A DNA stretch of 7,800 nt from Hyphomonadaceae bacterium (GCA_016791325.1 JAEUMU010000178.1:1-7800); one strand, 5' to 3'; positions 1 to 6,773 are shown, counted from the first letter of the stretch. The notes: generated by a model not told the origin, from the sequence alone. Made by a program: numbers and translations.

Positions 1-243
1 ATCGTAGGGCGGCAGCATCTGCCCGCGCAGCGCAAACGATGAGCCCTTCTCCAAGTGCAGATCAGAAACGATCAGCGTCCGGGCTTCGCCGATCCAAAGC
101 GCGCCTTCCGGCGTCGCCGTCACCAGCGCGTCGCCCAGCCGCATCTCGACGCACGCACCCACCATCGCCATGGGCGGCGCACGCCGCACCGCCGCGCGCG
201 GAGATTGCGGCGGCCGCGGCGCGGGGCGGGAAAGCATCGGCAT
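1..243 (-). CDS. pdeM: PdeM, ligase-associated DNA damage response endonuclease (5' part, cut by left window edge)
   Basis: This is the N-terminal part (81 codons if the ATG at 243 is used) of a calcineurin-like metallophosphoesterase. The diagnostic stretch reads TLIVSDLHLEKGSSFALRGQ, with the metal-binding D-x-H at residues 61-63 and the SDLHLEKGSSFA signature of the PdeM family. The family is known as a Mn-dependent phosphoesterase/nuclease encoded beside an Lhr-type helicase, an MBL-fold exonuclease and an ATP-dependent DNA ligase. Here it lies 22 bp downstream of the sulfatase gene and follows the helicase on the same strand, so co-transcription is likely. The start is uncertain. ATG codons occur at 243, 237, 171, 165 and 144, none with a good Shine-Dalgarno sequence. 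The first 24 residues from 243 are Pro/Arg/Ala-rich and unlike the conserved domain, so a start at 171 or 165 is quite possible. The C-terminal part with the remaining metal ligands is outside the window. Confidence 0.87.
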   Translation of the reverse strand, partial: MPMLSRPAPRPPQSPRAAVRRAPPMAMVGACVEMRLGDALVTATPEGALWIGEARTLIVSDLHLEKGSSFALRGQMLPPYD

Positions 244-265
244 GCCGGCGAACAGACTGGATTCG

Positions 266-2194
266 TTACGGCGTCACAATAGCGAAGTTCGGATCTGGCG
301 TGTCGAACACATCGCCCAGCCCCTGCAGCGCGCGCCGGTTACCGGCGATGCGCACCCGCCCCGCCAACACGGCCTGTGTCATCGTGCCGGTCGCCATCGC
401 TTGCAGGAAGGCCCCGCGTGCGGCCGTCACGGTCGGCGCATCGCTCAAGGTTACGCCGGCTTCATGCACCAGCACGCCGTTGGCGATCGTCACTGCGAAC
501 GCTTCGTTGCGCTCGGGGAAAACCAAATTGAACGCAAACCGCCGCGCGCCCAGGCGCTCCGGGTTCAGCCGCACGGCGAGCAGATCGAGGATGTAACTCG
601 TCGGCGTCGCCGCCACGAGATCGGCGCTCTGCTGGGGATTGATGCGCGGCGCAACACCCTGCTCCAGCTCCGTCGCGCCCATCAGATACATATTGCGCCA
701 GATCGCGCTCTCCGCCTGGAAGCCCATCTGCCGGTGCGCCTGCGCCAGCAAGCGGCGCGCGGCCATGTTTTCCGGCTCCGCGAACACGAGATGATTCAGC
801 ACGCGCGCGGCCCAGCGATAGTCGCCTTCGTCATAGGCGCGCTGGCCTTCCGCCAGCACGCGCTCGCCGCCGCCCATCGCGCGCACGAAACGCACGCCCT
901 CCTCAACCGGCGGCAGCGGGTTGAGATTGGCGGGGTTGGCGTCATACCAGCCCATATAACGCTGATAAACCGCGCGCGAATTGTGCATCATCGTGCCGTA
1001 ATAGCCGCGGTTGAACCACCGGCTCGCCAGCGGCTCCGGCAGGCGCACTTGTTCGGCGATTTCGCGATCGGTGAAGCCCGCATTCATCAGCCGCACGGTT
1101 TGATCGTGGAGGTATTTGTAGGCGTCACGGTGGCTGGCGATGAAGTCGCGCACACGCTCGCCGCCGAAGCGGGGCCAGGCGTGGCTGGTGATCATCACAT
1201 CGCTTTGCGCACCATAGCGGCGCAGGCTTTCCGTCAGATAATCCGCCCATGCCTTGGCGTCCCGCACCAGCGCGCCGCGGGGCGTCAAAATGTTGTGCAT
1301 GGTGGCGTTGGCGTTCTCCGCCAGGCAAAGCACGCGCAGATCGGGGAAGAAAATATTCATCTCCGACGGCGCTTCCGTTTCCGGCGTCAGCTGAAACTCC
1401 ATGCGCACGCCATCGATCGTTAGCGTTTCGCCGGTTTGCGTGATCGAATGCGTCGGCGGAATCAACGTGAAGGTTCCGGCCGAAACCGTGAGGCCGATGC
1501 CCGAGGTCATCTGCCCTTCCGGCCCCGGCGTAAGGTTGGCGCCGAACTGATAGAGCGCGCGCCGCCCCATGGCGTTGCCGGCGATGACATTCTCCGTCAC
1601 CGCGTGCTCCATGAACCCCTCCGGCGCGATGATCTGCACCGCACCGCTCGCCACCTGTTCCGGCGTGACGACGCCACGCACGCCGCCGAAATGATCCACA
1701 TGGCTGTGCGTATAAATCACCGCCCGCACCGGCCGATCGCCCAGCGTGCGCCGCGCCAGCGTCAGCGCCGCTTGCGCAACCTCCATGCTCGTCAGCGGAT
1801 CGATCAGGATAAGGCCGCTATCGCCCACCACGATGGTCATGTTCGAGGCGTCGAACCCACGCACCTGATAAACGCGCTCGCTCACCTGAAACAGCCCCGC
1901 GCGCGCCAGCAAACCGGCATGGCGCCAAAGGCTGGGGTTCACCGTCTCCGGCGCCGGGCCTTGCAGGAAATTATAGGCGGTGAAATCCCAGACCACGCGC
2001 CCATCGGCGGCGCGGATCTGCGGCTGGTCCCAGGCGGCGATAAAGCCACGCGTCGCGAAAGCCTCATCTTCGCGATCGGCCCAGGGCAAGCTTTGCTGCG
2101 CCGCCGCCTGTGCGGCGCGCGTGGCGTCCGTGGCTTGTGCGTAGGCGCTCCCAGCCAGCGCCAGAACGAGTGCAAGCGCGGTGACGATACGCAT
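266..2194 (-). CDS. Secreted metallo-beta-lactamase-fold alkylsulfatase (SdsA1/BDS1-like)
   Basis: The 642-residue protein matches the usual length and domain order of type III (Zn-dependent) alkylsulfatases, which hydrolyse sulfate esters such as dodecyl sulfate to alcohol plus sulfate. Residues 1-19 form a signal peptide ending AYA before Q20, so the enzyme should act in the periplasm or outside. The MBL motif THSHVDHFGG at 162-171 supplies H163, H165, D167 and H168. E274 (in ETEAPSEM), E293 (in LAEN) and H338 (in SHAWPRFG) complete the binuclear zinc set. As I recall the Pseudomonas SdsA1 ligands (169, 171, 173, 174, 280, 299, 344), all seven fall at a constant offset of six. Residues about 350-520 resemble the helical alkylsulfatase dimerisation domain (GWYDANPANLNPLPP near its middle), and the rest an SCP2-like C-terminal domain that binds hydrophobic substrate. 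Substrate is not predictable from sequence. The gene sits between two DNA-repair genes, 68 bp after the helicase. Confidence 0.9.
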   Translation of the reverse strand: MRIVTALALVLALAGSAYAQATDATRAAQAAAQQSLPWADREDEAFATRGFIAAWDQPQIRAADGRVVWDFTAYNFLQGPAPETVNPSLWRHAGLLARAGLFQVSERVYQVRGFDASNMTIVVGDSGLILIDPLTSMEVAQAALTLARRTLGDRPVRAVIYTHSHVDHFGGVRGVVTPEQVASGAVQIIAPEGFMEHAVTENVIAGNAMGRRALYQFGANLTPGPEGQMTSGIGLTVSAGTFTLIPPTHSITQTGETLTIDGVRMEFQLTPETEAPSEMNIFFPDLRVLCLAENANATMHNILTPRGALVRDAKAWADYLTESLRRYGAQSDVMITSHAWPRFGGERVRDFIASHRDAYKYLHDQTVRLMNAGFTDREIAEQVRLPEPLASRWFNRGYYGTMMHNSRAVYQRYMGWYDANPANLNPLPPVEEGVRFVRAMGGGERVLAEGQRAYDEGDYRWAARVLNHLVFAEPENMAARRLLAQAHRQMGFQAESAIWRNMYLMGATELEQGVAPRINPQQSADLVAATPTSYILDLLAVRLNPERLGARRFAFNLVFPERNEAFAVTIANGVLVHEAGVTLSDAPTVTAARGAFLQAMATGTMTQAVLAGRVRIAGNRRALQGLGDVFDTPDPNFAIVTP

Positions 2195-2205
2195 ATTCTC
2201 TCCCC
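2195..2205 (-). promoter_or_regulatory. Strong ribosome binding site of the alkylsulfatase gene
   Basis: Read on the minus strand, GGGGAGAG is followed by three bases and then the ATG at 2194. It is the best Shine-Dalgarno sequence of the minus-strand block and fixes the sulfatase start, which also coincides with a good signal peptide. The rest of the 68-bp gap to the helicase shows no convincing terminator, so read-through from the helicase is plausible, but a separate promoter is not excluded. Confidence 0.7.
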
Positions 2206-2262
2206 GATTTTTCCAGCAACCTGCGCCGCGCGCGCGCCAAGCGCAAGCTGACGCAAGGGCGC

Positions 2263-4761
2263 TTAGCTCATCGCCTCGCCGATCAGCGCGGCGGCGTCCT
2301 CCAGGATCGCCTCCTCGGCCGAGCCCTGCACGCCCACGCGCCCCACCTCCAGCATCACCGGCGCGGCGAAGGGAGAAACGTGATCAAGATCGCGATGCAC
2401 CAATTTCCCGCTGACCCGCCGCAGCAGCGCGCCCAGCCGCCGCAAATCCAAATAGCCTTCCCCCGCATCGGCGAAGGCCGCCTGCATGAGAATATGGTTT
2501 GGCTCATATTGCTTCAGCACGTCATAGATGAGGTCGGCCGAAAACGTGACCTGCCGGCCGGTTTTGCGCTCCGCGCCCGGTGCGTTGCGCTCGATCATTC
2601 CGGCGATCACGGCGCATTTTGCGAACGTCGCCTTCATGAGCGTGGATTCCGCTAGCCACGCCTCCAAATCGTCGCCCAGCATGTCTTCGTCGAACAACGC
2701 CGGCAGATCGACGTCGCCCATAGGCTTTAACCCCCACACCGCAACCGCATATTCGCTGGCGAGGAAACCAAGCGGCTGCCTGCCCGCGCGCTCCAGCCTG
2801 CGTGAGAGCAGCACGCCCAACGTCTGATGCGCCAGGCGCCCTTCAAACGGATAGCACACCAGATAATGCTTCAGCGCGCGCGGAAACGTCTCCACCAGCA
2901 TCTGATCCGGCGCCGGCACGATCGAGCGGCGTTTCTGCACCCGGATCCAATCCTTCACCTGCGGCGGCAGCTGCCTCTGGCGCCTGGGATCGTGCAGCAT
3001 TTCGCGCACGCGCTCAGCCAGAAAGGTCGAAAGCGGAAATTTTCCGCCAGCATAAGAAGGTATGCTTGGGTTCTCCTCCCCGGACGCCCGCACGACCAGC
3101 GCATCCAAGCCCTGCACGCCCATCAACCGCAACACTTCCCCTGCGAACAGAAACGTATCGCCCGGTGTCAGCCCCTCGATGAAATACGCCTCGATCTGCC
3201 CCAAGCGCCGTCCCGCCATCATTGGCTTTGGCGCTTCGCTGCGCGGCGTACCGGGGCGCGGGCGCGCCCCCGTGCGCACCGCAAGACGTACATCCAGCAT
3301 TTCCGATTCCACAATCGCGCCCACATTCATGCGATGCTGCTGCGCCACGCGCGCATTGCGCGCGCGCCACTTTCCAGTCTGCAAATCCTGCACGATGCGC
3401 CGGTAGCGATCATAAGCGCGGAGCGCGTAACCGCCAGTGGCGACCAGATCCAAAGCACGGTCGAATTGTTCGCGGGATAAGCCTGCATATGGCGCGGCCG
3501 AAATCACTTCGGCGTAAAGCTCATCGGCGTCGGTCGGCTCGCCGCAGCAGCAACCCATGATGTGCTGCGCCAAACAATCCAGCGCGCCCGCGCGCGGCTC
3601 TGCGCCATCGAGTGCGCCCGCCGCCACCGCCTCTTGCGCCGCGCGGCATTCCAGCACCTCGAAGCGGTTGCTGGGCGCGAGCAGCGCGCGGGAAGGTTCG
3701 TCCAGCCTGTGGTTGGCGCGCCCGATGCGCTGCACCAGCCGCGCGCATCCTTTCGGCGCGCCAATCTGGATGACCAAATCAACATCACCCCAATCAATGC
3801 CGAGATCGAGCGTGGACGTGCACACCACCGCGCGCAGGCTGCCCGCCGCCATCGCCGCTTCTACTTTGCGCCGCTGCCCCACATCAAGCGAGCCGTGGTG
3901 CAGCGCAATCGGCAGCGCGTCTTCATTGATGCGCCACAATTCCTGAAACGTCATCTCCGCCTGCGCCCGCGTGTTGACGAACACCAGGGCCAGCTTCGCC
4001 CGCTTGATGGCGGCGTAAACCTCCGGCATGGCGTGGCGCGCAGTGTGGCCCGCCCAGGGAATGCGCGCATCGGAATCGAGCACGTCGATCACCGGCCTCG
4101 CGCCCGGCGGGGCGCGCACCACCAGGTCAGAATCGCCTCCTTCCACCAGCCATCGCGCCAGCGCCCCCTCATCCGCCGCCGTCGCGCTCAAGCCCACGCG
4201 CCGGTGTGCAGGGGCCCAGCGCCGCAACCGCGCCAGCGCAAGCGCCAGCAAATCGCCGCGTTTGGTCGCGGTGAGCGCGTGAATTTCGTCAATCACCACC
4301 GTGCGCAGGTCTTCAAAGAACACACGCGCGTGCTCGCTGGCGATCAGCAGGCTCAATTGCTCCGGCGTCGTCAGCAGGATGTCGGGCGGATGCGCGCGCT
4401 GGCGCTGGCGCTTATGGGCGGGCGTGTCGCCGGTGCGCGTTTCGATGCGCAGCTTCAAGCCGATCTCGCGCACCGGCGTATCGAGGTTGCGCGCTACATC
4501 CGTCGTCAGCGCCTTCAGCGGCGAGACATAAAGCGTGTGCAGCCGGTGCGGACGCTGGGCGCTTTCGCACGACAGCGGCGCGAGTTCGATCAGGCTCGGC
4601 AGAAATCCGGCCAGCGTTTTGCCCGCGCCGGTCGGCGCGATCAGCAGGGTCGAGCGCCCGGTCTCGGCCCTGCGCACCAGTTCGAGCTGATGCGCGCGCG
4701 GGCGCCAGCCCCGCGCGGCGAACCATGCGTCGAATTCTGTCGGCAGGCCGGGCTGATCCAT
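2263..4761 (-). CDS. Ligase-associated DNA damage response DEXH-box helicase (Lhr family)
   Basis: This 832-residue superfamily 2 ATP-dependent helicase has the size of the 'ligase-associated' Lhr-core group, shorter than full-length Lhr of about 1500 residues. The N-terminus FDAWFAARGWRPRAHQLE (10-27) is the typical Q-motif region. Then come Walker A GAGKT at 45-49, SPLKAL at 80-85, TTPEQL at 131-136, the DEIH box at 158-161, SAT at 192-194, HHGSL at 288-292, and motif VI QRIGRANH at 344-351. The remainder should contain the winged-helix, beta-barrel and C-terminal DEAD/H-associated regions of Lhr proteins. These enzymes translocate 3' to 5' on single-stranded DNA and belong to a repair cluster with a ligase, an exonuclease and PdeM. 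Start ATG at 4761 is supported by the conserved N-terminus; no clear Shine-Dalgarno precedes it. It is the first gene of the minus-strand block, divergent from the Rid-like gene. Confidence 0.95.
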   Translation of the reverse strand: MDQPGLPTEFDAWFAARGWRPRAHQLELVRRAETGRSTLLIAPTGAGKTLAGFLPSLIELAPLSCESAQRPHRLHTLYVSPLKALTTDVARNLDTPVREIGLKLRIETRTGDTPAHKRQRQRAHPPDILLTTPEQLSLLIASEHARVFFEDLRTVVIDEIHALTATKRGDLLALALARLRRWAPAHRRVGLSATAADEGALARWLVEGGDSDLVVRAPPGARPVIDVLDSDARIPWAGHTARHAMPEVYAAIKRAKLALVFVNTRAQAEMTFQELWRINEDALPIALHHGSLDVGQRRKVEAAMAAGSLRAVVCTSTLDLGIDWGDVDLVIQIGAPKGCARLVQRIGRANHRLDEPSRALLAPSNRFEVLECRAAQEAVAAGALDGAEPRAGALDCLAQHIMGCCCGEPTDADELYAEVISAAPYAGLSREQFDRALDLVATGGYALRAYDRYRRIVQDLQTGKWRARNARVAQQHRMNVGAIVESEMLDVRLAVRTGARPRPGTPRSEAPKPMMAGRRLGQIEAYFIEGLTPGDTFLFAGEVLRLMGVQGLDALVVRASGEENPSIPSYAGGKFPLSTFLAERVREMLHDPRRQRQLPPQVKDWIRVQKRRSIVPAPDQMLVETFPRALKHYLVCYPFEGRLAHQTLGVLLSRRLERAGRQPLGFLASEYAVAVWGLKPMGDVDLPALFDEDMLGDDLEAWLAESTLMKATFAKCAVIAGMIERNAPGAERKTGRQVTFSADLIYDVLKQYEPNHILMQAAFADAGEGYLDLRRLGALLRRVSGKLVHRDLDHVSPFAAPVMLEVGRVGVQGSAEEAILEDAAALIGEAMS

Positions 4762-4806
4762 CGCAACAATGTAGTGCGGCCCCGGCTGGCGCCGCTACAA
4801 GCGGGC
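4762..4806. promoter_or_regulatory. 45-bp divergent intergenic region with an imperfect inverted repeat
   Basis: Only 45 bp separate the start codons of the helicase gene (leftward) and the Rid-like gene (rightward). Bases 4770-4799 form an imperfect dyad: TGTA (4770-4773) pairs with TACA (4796-4799) and GCGGC (4776-4780) with GCCGC (4791-4795), around a 10-base centre, with two unpaired bases in the left arm. It could be an operator shared by both genes or chance in GC-rich DNA. I find no convincing -10/-35 pair, and neither start has a clear Shine-Dalgarno sequence. At least part of one promoter must therefore overlap the opposite coding region, or the transcripts are leaderless. Confidence 0.4.
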
Positions 4807-5262
4807 ATGCGTCTTTGTGTGCTCGCCCTTGCCGCCCTTCTCGCCGCCTGCGCCGCCCAAGCGCAAACACCGGCCCCGGTCGAACACATCACGCCCCCCG
4901 GTTGGGAACGCGCGCGCGACGACTACCACTACACCCCCGCAGTGCGCGCCGGTGATTTTGTGTTCGTCTCCGGCGTGCCGGCCGGACGCGCGCCCGGCGA
5001 GGAGAGCGACGATCCCGGCTACGACCGCGCCTTCCACGCCATCGCCGGCTTGCTCGCCGCCGCAGGCGCAGACTGGTCCGATGTGGTCGAGATGACCACC
5101 TACCACACCGATTTACCCAGCCAGTTCGCCGCCTTTTCCGCCGTCAAGGATCGTTACGTCAGCGCGCCCTACCCCGCCTGGACCGCGATCGACATTGACC
5201 GGCTCTTGCCCGACGGCGCCAGCGTGGAAATCCGCGTCACCGCCTACGCGCCGCGCGATTGA
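4807..5262 (+). CDS. Exported Rid-family (YjgF/YER057c/UK114) protein, probably not a RidA-type deaminase
   Basis: The 151-residue protein carries a short hydrophobic leader. It could be a lipoprotein signal (LAAC, with C15 as the lipidated cysteine) or an ordinary signal peptide cut after AQA at residue 19. The mature part is a full Rid domain: YTPAVRAGDFVFVSG (42-56), a central helix with LLAAAGADWSDVVEMTTYHTDL from residue 82, and a C-terminal strand PAWTAIDIDRLLPDGASVEI from residue 123. In RidA the segment reads P-A-R, with the Arg needed for enamine/imine deamination. Here that residue is W125, while the later Glu is kept as E141. This places it among the Rid subfamilies without the catalytic Arg, whose function is unknown. 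The start is chosen because it gives the leader and is the first ATG after the divergent gap. It leads a likely three-gene operon; the next gene begins 31 bp after its stop. Confidence 0.87.
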   Translation: MRLCVLALAALLAACAAQAQTPAPVEHITPPGWERARDDYHYTPAVRAGDFVFVSGVPAGRAPGEESDDPGYDRAFHAIAGLLAAAGADWSDVVEMTTYHTDLPSQFAAFSAVKDRYVSAPYPAWTAIDIDRLLPDGASVEIRVTAYAPRD

Positions 5263-5293
5263 GCCCGATCGCGCCGCATGGCAGCATCAGGCC

Positions 5294-5971
5294 ATGCTTC
5301 GCCCGGTGCAGATTTTCGCTTTGACGTGCGCGCTCTTCGCCGGCGCGGCGGCGCTGGCGCAGCAACCCCGGCCCCCTGCTACGGCGCTGGCCGCCGCCGT
5401 CGCCGCCACGCAGGCCGCGCGCGCCGATTACGCTTTCGATGTTCAACTCTCCAGCTCGAAGCTGAACTGGCGCGCGCGCTTCCATCCCGGCGCTAGCCCG
5501 CGCCTGCGCCTGATCGAACCCAGCCAGCTGGAGGGTGAATCCCAACAGGCGTTCGCGCGCATGGGCGAAACCATGGAGGGCGTGTCGTGGTGCGCGGGCG
5601 AAGGCATGGGGCGCATCTCCGGCTTGCGCCTGGTGCGGGAGGACGCCGCCGCCGCCACCTTCGCCTTCCAGCCCACGGCGGAAAGCTTACGCGGCGGCCA
5701 GGCGCGGCGTTTCGCCGATCGCCTGCGCGGCGAGGTGACGCTGCTCAAAGCCGATCCCGACATCACCGCCGTACGCATGTTCGCGCCCGCGCCCTTCAGC
5801 CCAATGCCGCTGACGCGCATTGACACGCTCAACATCGCCATCCGCTGCGACCTCGCGCCGAACGGGCGCCGCTACGCCGCTGAAACCGTGATCGACATGC
5901 GCGGCTCGGCGCTGGGGCAAAGCTTCAGCGAACGCACCGTCCAGCGCGCCAGCAATCTGAGCTTGCCGTGA
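5294..5971 (+). CDS. Secreted protein of unknown function (225 residues)
   Basis: I do not recognise a named family. Residues 1-22 are a clear signal peptide (positive start, hydrophobic core, ALA before Q23), so the product should be periplasmic or associated with the outer membrane. The mature part is mixed alpha/beta. It begins with an Ala-rich helix (29-44), followed by strand-like segments such as YAFDVQLSS and LNWRARFHP. The C-terminal half alternates hydrophobic and polar residues (ITAVRMFAPAPFSPM, then LNIAIRCDLAPNGRRYAAET). Two cysteines remain after cleavage, C100 and C185, and could form a disulfide. The beta-rich pattern loosely recalls LolA-like lipid-binding folds, but this is only a suggestion. 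The ATG at 5294 is chosen over the in-frame ATG at 5195, since the latter would bury the signal peptide and overlap the Rid-like gene. Its stop overlaps the start of the following membrane protein gene. Confidence 0.82.
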   Translation: MLRPVQIFALTCALFAGAAALAQQPRPPATALAAAVAATQAARADYAFDVQLSSSKLNWRARFHPGASPRLRLIEPSQLEGESQQAFARMGETMEGVSWCAGEGMGRISGLRLVREDAAAATFAFQPTAESLRGGQARRFADRLRGEVTLLKADPDITAVRMFAPAPFSPMPLTRIDTLNIAIRCDLAPNGRRYAAETVIDMRGSALGQSFSERTVQRASNLSLP

Positions 5972-6666
5972 GCCAGTACAAGGCGCTTGACCCCGATCGG
6001 CTGCTGCAAACGCTGCAGCGCCTGCACGCACGCATCGACGCGCGCTTCCCCCAAGCCGGCCTTTCACGCCTCTGCGTCGAGCTGACGGAAACCGCCCGCG
6101 CCTCGATCGCTTCGGCGGCGCGGCTGGCTGCGCCCAACTGGCCGCTGCGCGCCAGCGTCGGGCTCATCATCGTGCTGGGCGTCGTCGCGCAGTTCGCTGC
6201 AGCCGAATTCCTGCACTTGGAGGATGCGGAAGCCAATATCGGCCTCCTGCAAAGCCTAGAAGCGGCGGTGAACCTGCTCATCCTTTTCGGCGGCGCGGCC
6301 TGGTTTCTGCTGACCCTGGAGGAGCGCATCAAACGCAGGCGCGCGCTGGACGCCTTGCATGGCTTGCGCTCCATGGCCCACGTCATCGATATGCACCAGC
6401 TCACCAAGGATCCCACCGCCCTGCTGCAGGAACGCGCCCCGCCGCGGCGCATGAGCAAATTTGAACTCACCCGCTATCTGGATTATTGCGCCGAGATGCT
6501 GGCGTTGATCGGAAAATTGGCGGCGCTGCACGCCGATCGCATGCGCGATCCGGTCGTCATCGAAGCGGTGACTGAAATCGAAAACCTCACCACTGGCCTC
6601 GCACGCAAAATCTGGCAGAAGATCAGCGTCATCGGCGAAATCGAAGAAGCGCCGCCGCAAAGCTAA
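5968..6666 (+). CDS. Inner-membrane protein of unknown function with two membrane segments
   Basis: The 232-residue protein starts with GTG at 5968, inside the stop of the upstream gene (GTGA, four-base overlap), which suggests translational coupling. No signal peptide is present. Two hydrophobic segments lie at about 60-79 and 97-117. The second is followed by the basic stretch EERIKRRR (118-125), which by the positive-inside rule puts both termini in the cytoplasm and leaves a short acidic external loop (80-96). The N-terminal 55 residues and the C-terminal 110 residues are predicted helical. The C-terminal part contains motifs that look conserved: LRSMAHVIDMHQLTKDP (133-149), RYLDYCAEML (169-178), and EIENLTTGLARKIWQKI (203-219). 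I recall similar unnamed bacterial proteins but cannot attach a family name or function. It is probably the last gene of the operon with the Rid-like and secreted proteins, because a 107-bp gap follows. Confidence 0.82.
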   Translation: MSQYKALDPDRLLQTLQRLHARIDARFPQAGLSRLCVELTETARASIASAARLAAPNWPLRASVGLIIVLGVVAQFAAAEFLHLEDAEANIGLLQSLEAAVNLLILFGGAAWFLLTLEERIKRRRALDALHGLRSMAHVIDMHQLTKDPTALLQERAPPRRMSKFELTRYLDYCAEMLALIGKLAALHADRMRDPVVIEAVTEIENLTTGLARKIWQKISVIGEIEEAPPQS

Positions 6667-6676
6667 CGGGCGTTAG
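6663..6676. repeat. Perfect 6-bp inverted repeat, with a third copy of the half-site downstream
   Basis: CTAACG, two bases (GG), then CGTTAG form a perfect palindrome that includes the TAA stop of the membrane protein gene (6664-6666). The same half-site CTAACG recurs at 6706-6711, 43 bases downstream of the first copy in the same orientation. The two-base loop is too short for a stable hairpin and there is no T run, so it is unlikely to be an intrinsic terminator. A protein-binding site upstream of the receiver gene is the more attractive reading. Confidence 0.45.
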
Positions 6677-6694
6677 TCATCTTCCCAGCGCATT

Positions 6695-6710
6695 TTAACC
6701 GCGTGCTAAC
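6695..6710 (+). promoter_or_regulatory. Candidate CtrA-type binding site upstream of the receiver gene
   Basis: TTAA (6695-6698), seven bases, then CTAAC (6706-6710) match the alphaproteobacterial CtrA consensus TTAA-N7-TTAA(C) at all but one base, with exact spacing. The site lies 64-79 bases before the proposed start of the receiver gene, a reasonable position for a regulator. It is also one of very few AT-containing stretches in this window. The call depends on the host carrying CtrA, which cannot be seen here. Confidence 0.4.
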
Positions 6711-6765
6711 GCCTGCTTTCAACGAATTCTAATTAATGCGCCTTAGAGTGCGCGCCTGGGTTCTT

Positions 6766-6770
6766 GGGAG
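6766..6770 (+). promoter_or_regulatory. Shine-Dalgarno-like GGGAG before the receiver gene
   Basis: GGGAG is three bases from GTG 6774 and twelve bases from the in-frame ATG at 6783. Neither spacing is ideal. A second AGG at 6772-6774 lies eight bases before the ATG. The start of the receiver gene is therefore either the GTG or the ATG three codons later, with no effect on the domain. Confidence 0.45.
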
Positions 6771-6773
6771 CAG

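Noticed and set aside
170..1423. A 417-codon plus-strand open frame opposite the alkylsulfatase
   Set aside because: The opposite strand encodes a complete, motif-rich enzyme. This frame is His/Arg/Ala-rich with no domain, typical of a GC-rich antisense artefact.
266..2194. Possibility that the MBL-fold gene is the SNM1-like exonuclease of the repair cluster
   Set aside because: It has a signal peptide, 642 residues, the alkylsulfatase zinc-ligand spacing and a dimerisation domain. The exonuclease is cytoplasmic and only about half this length.
2220..2245. Alternating CG run between the helicase and sulfatase genes as a terminator
   Set aside because: The pairing is ambiguous and no T run follows on the minus strand. 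Such CG runs are common throughout this GC-rich window.
3562..5262. A 566-codon plus-strand open frame running through the helicase region into the Rid-like gene
   Set aside because: It is the antisense shadow of the helicase: Arg/His/Gln-rich with no recognisable domain until 4807. Only the part from 4807 is a real protein.
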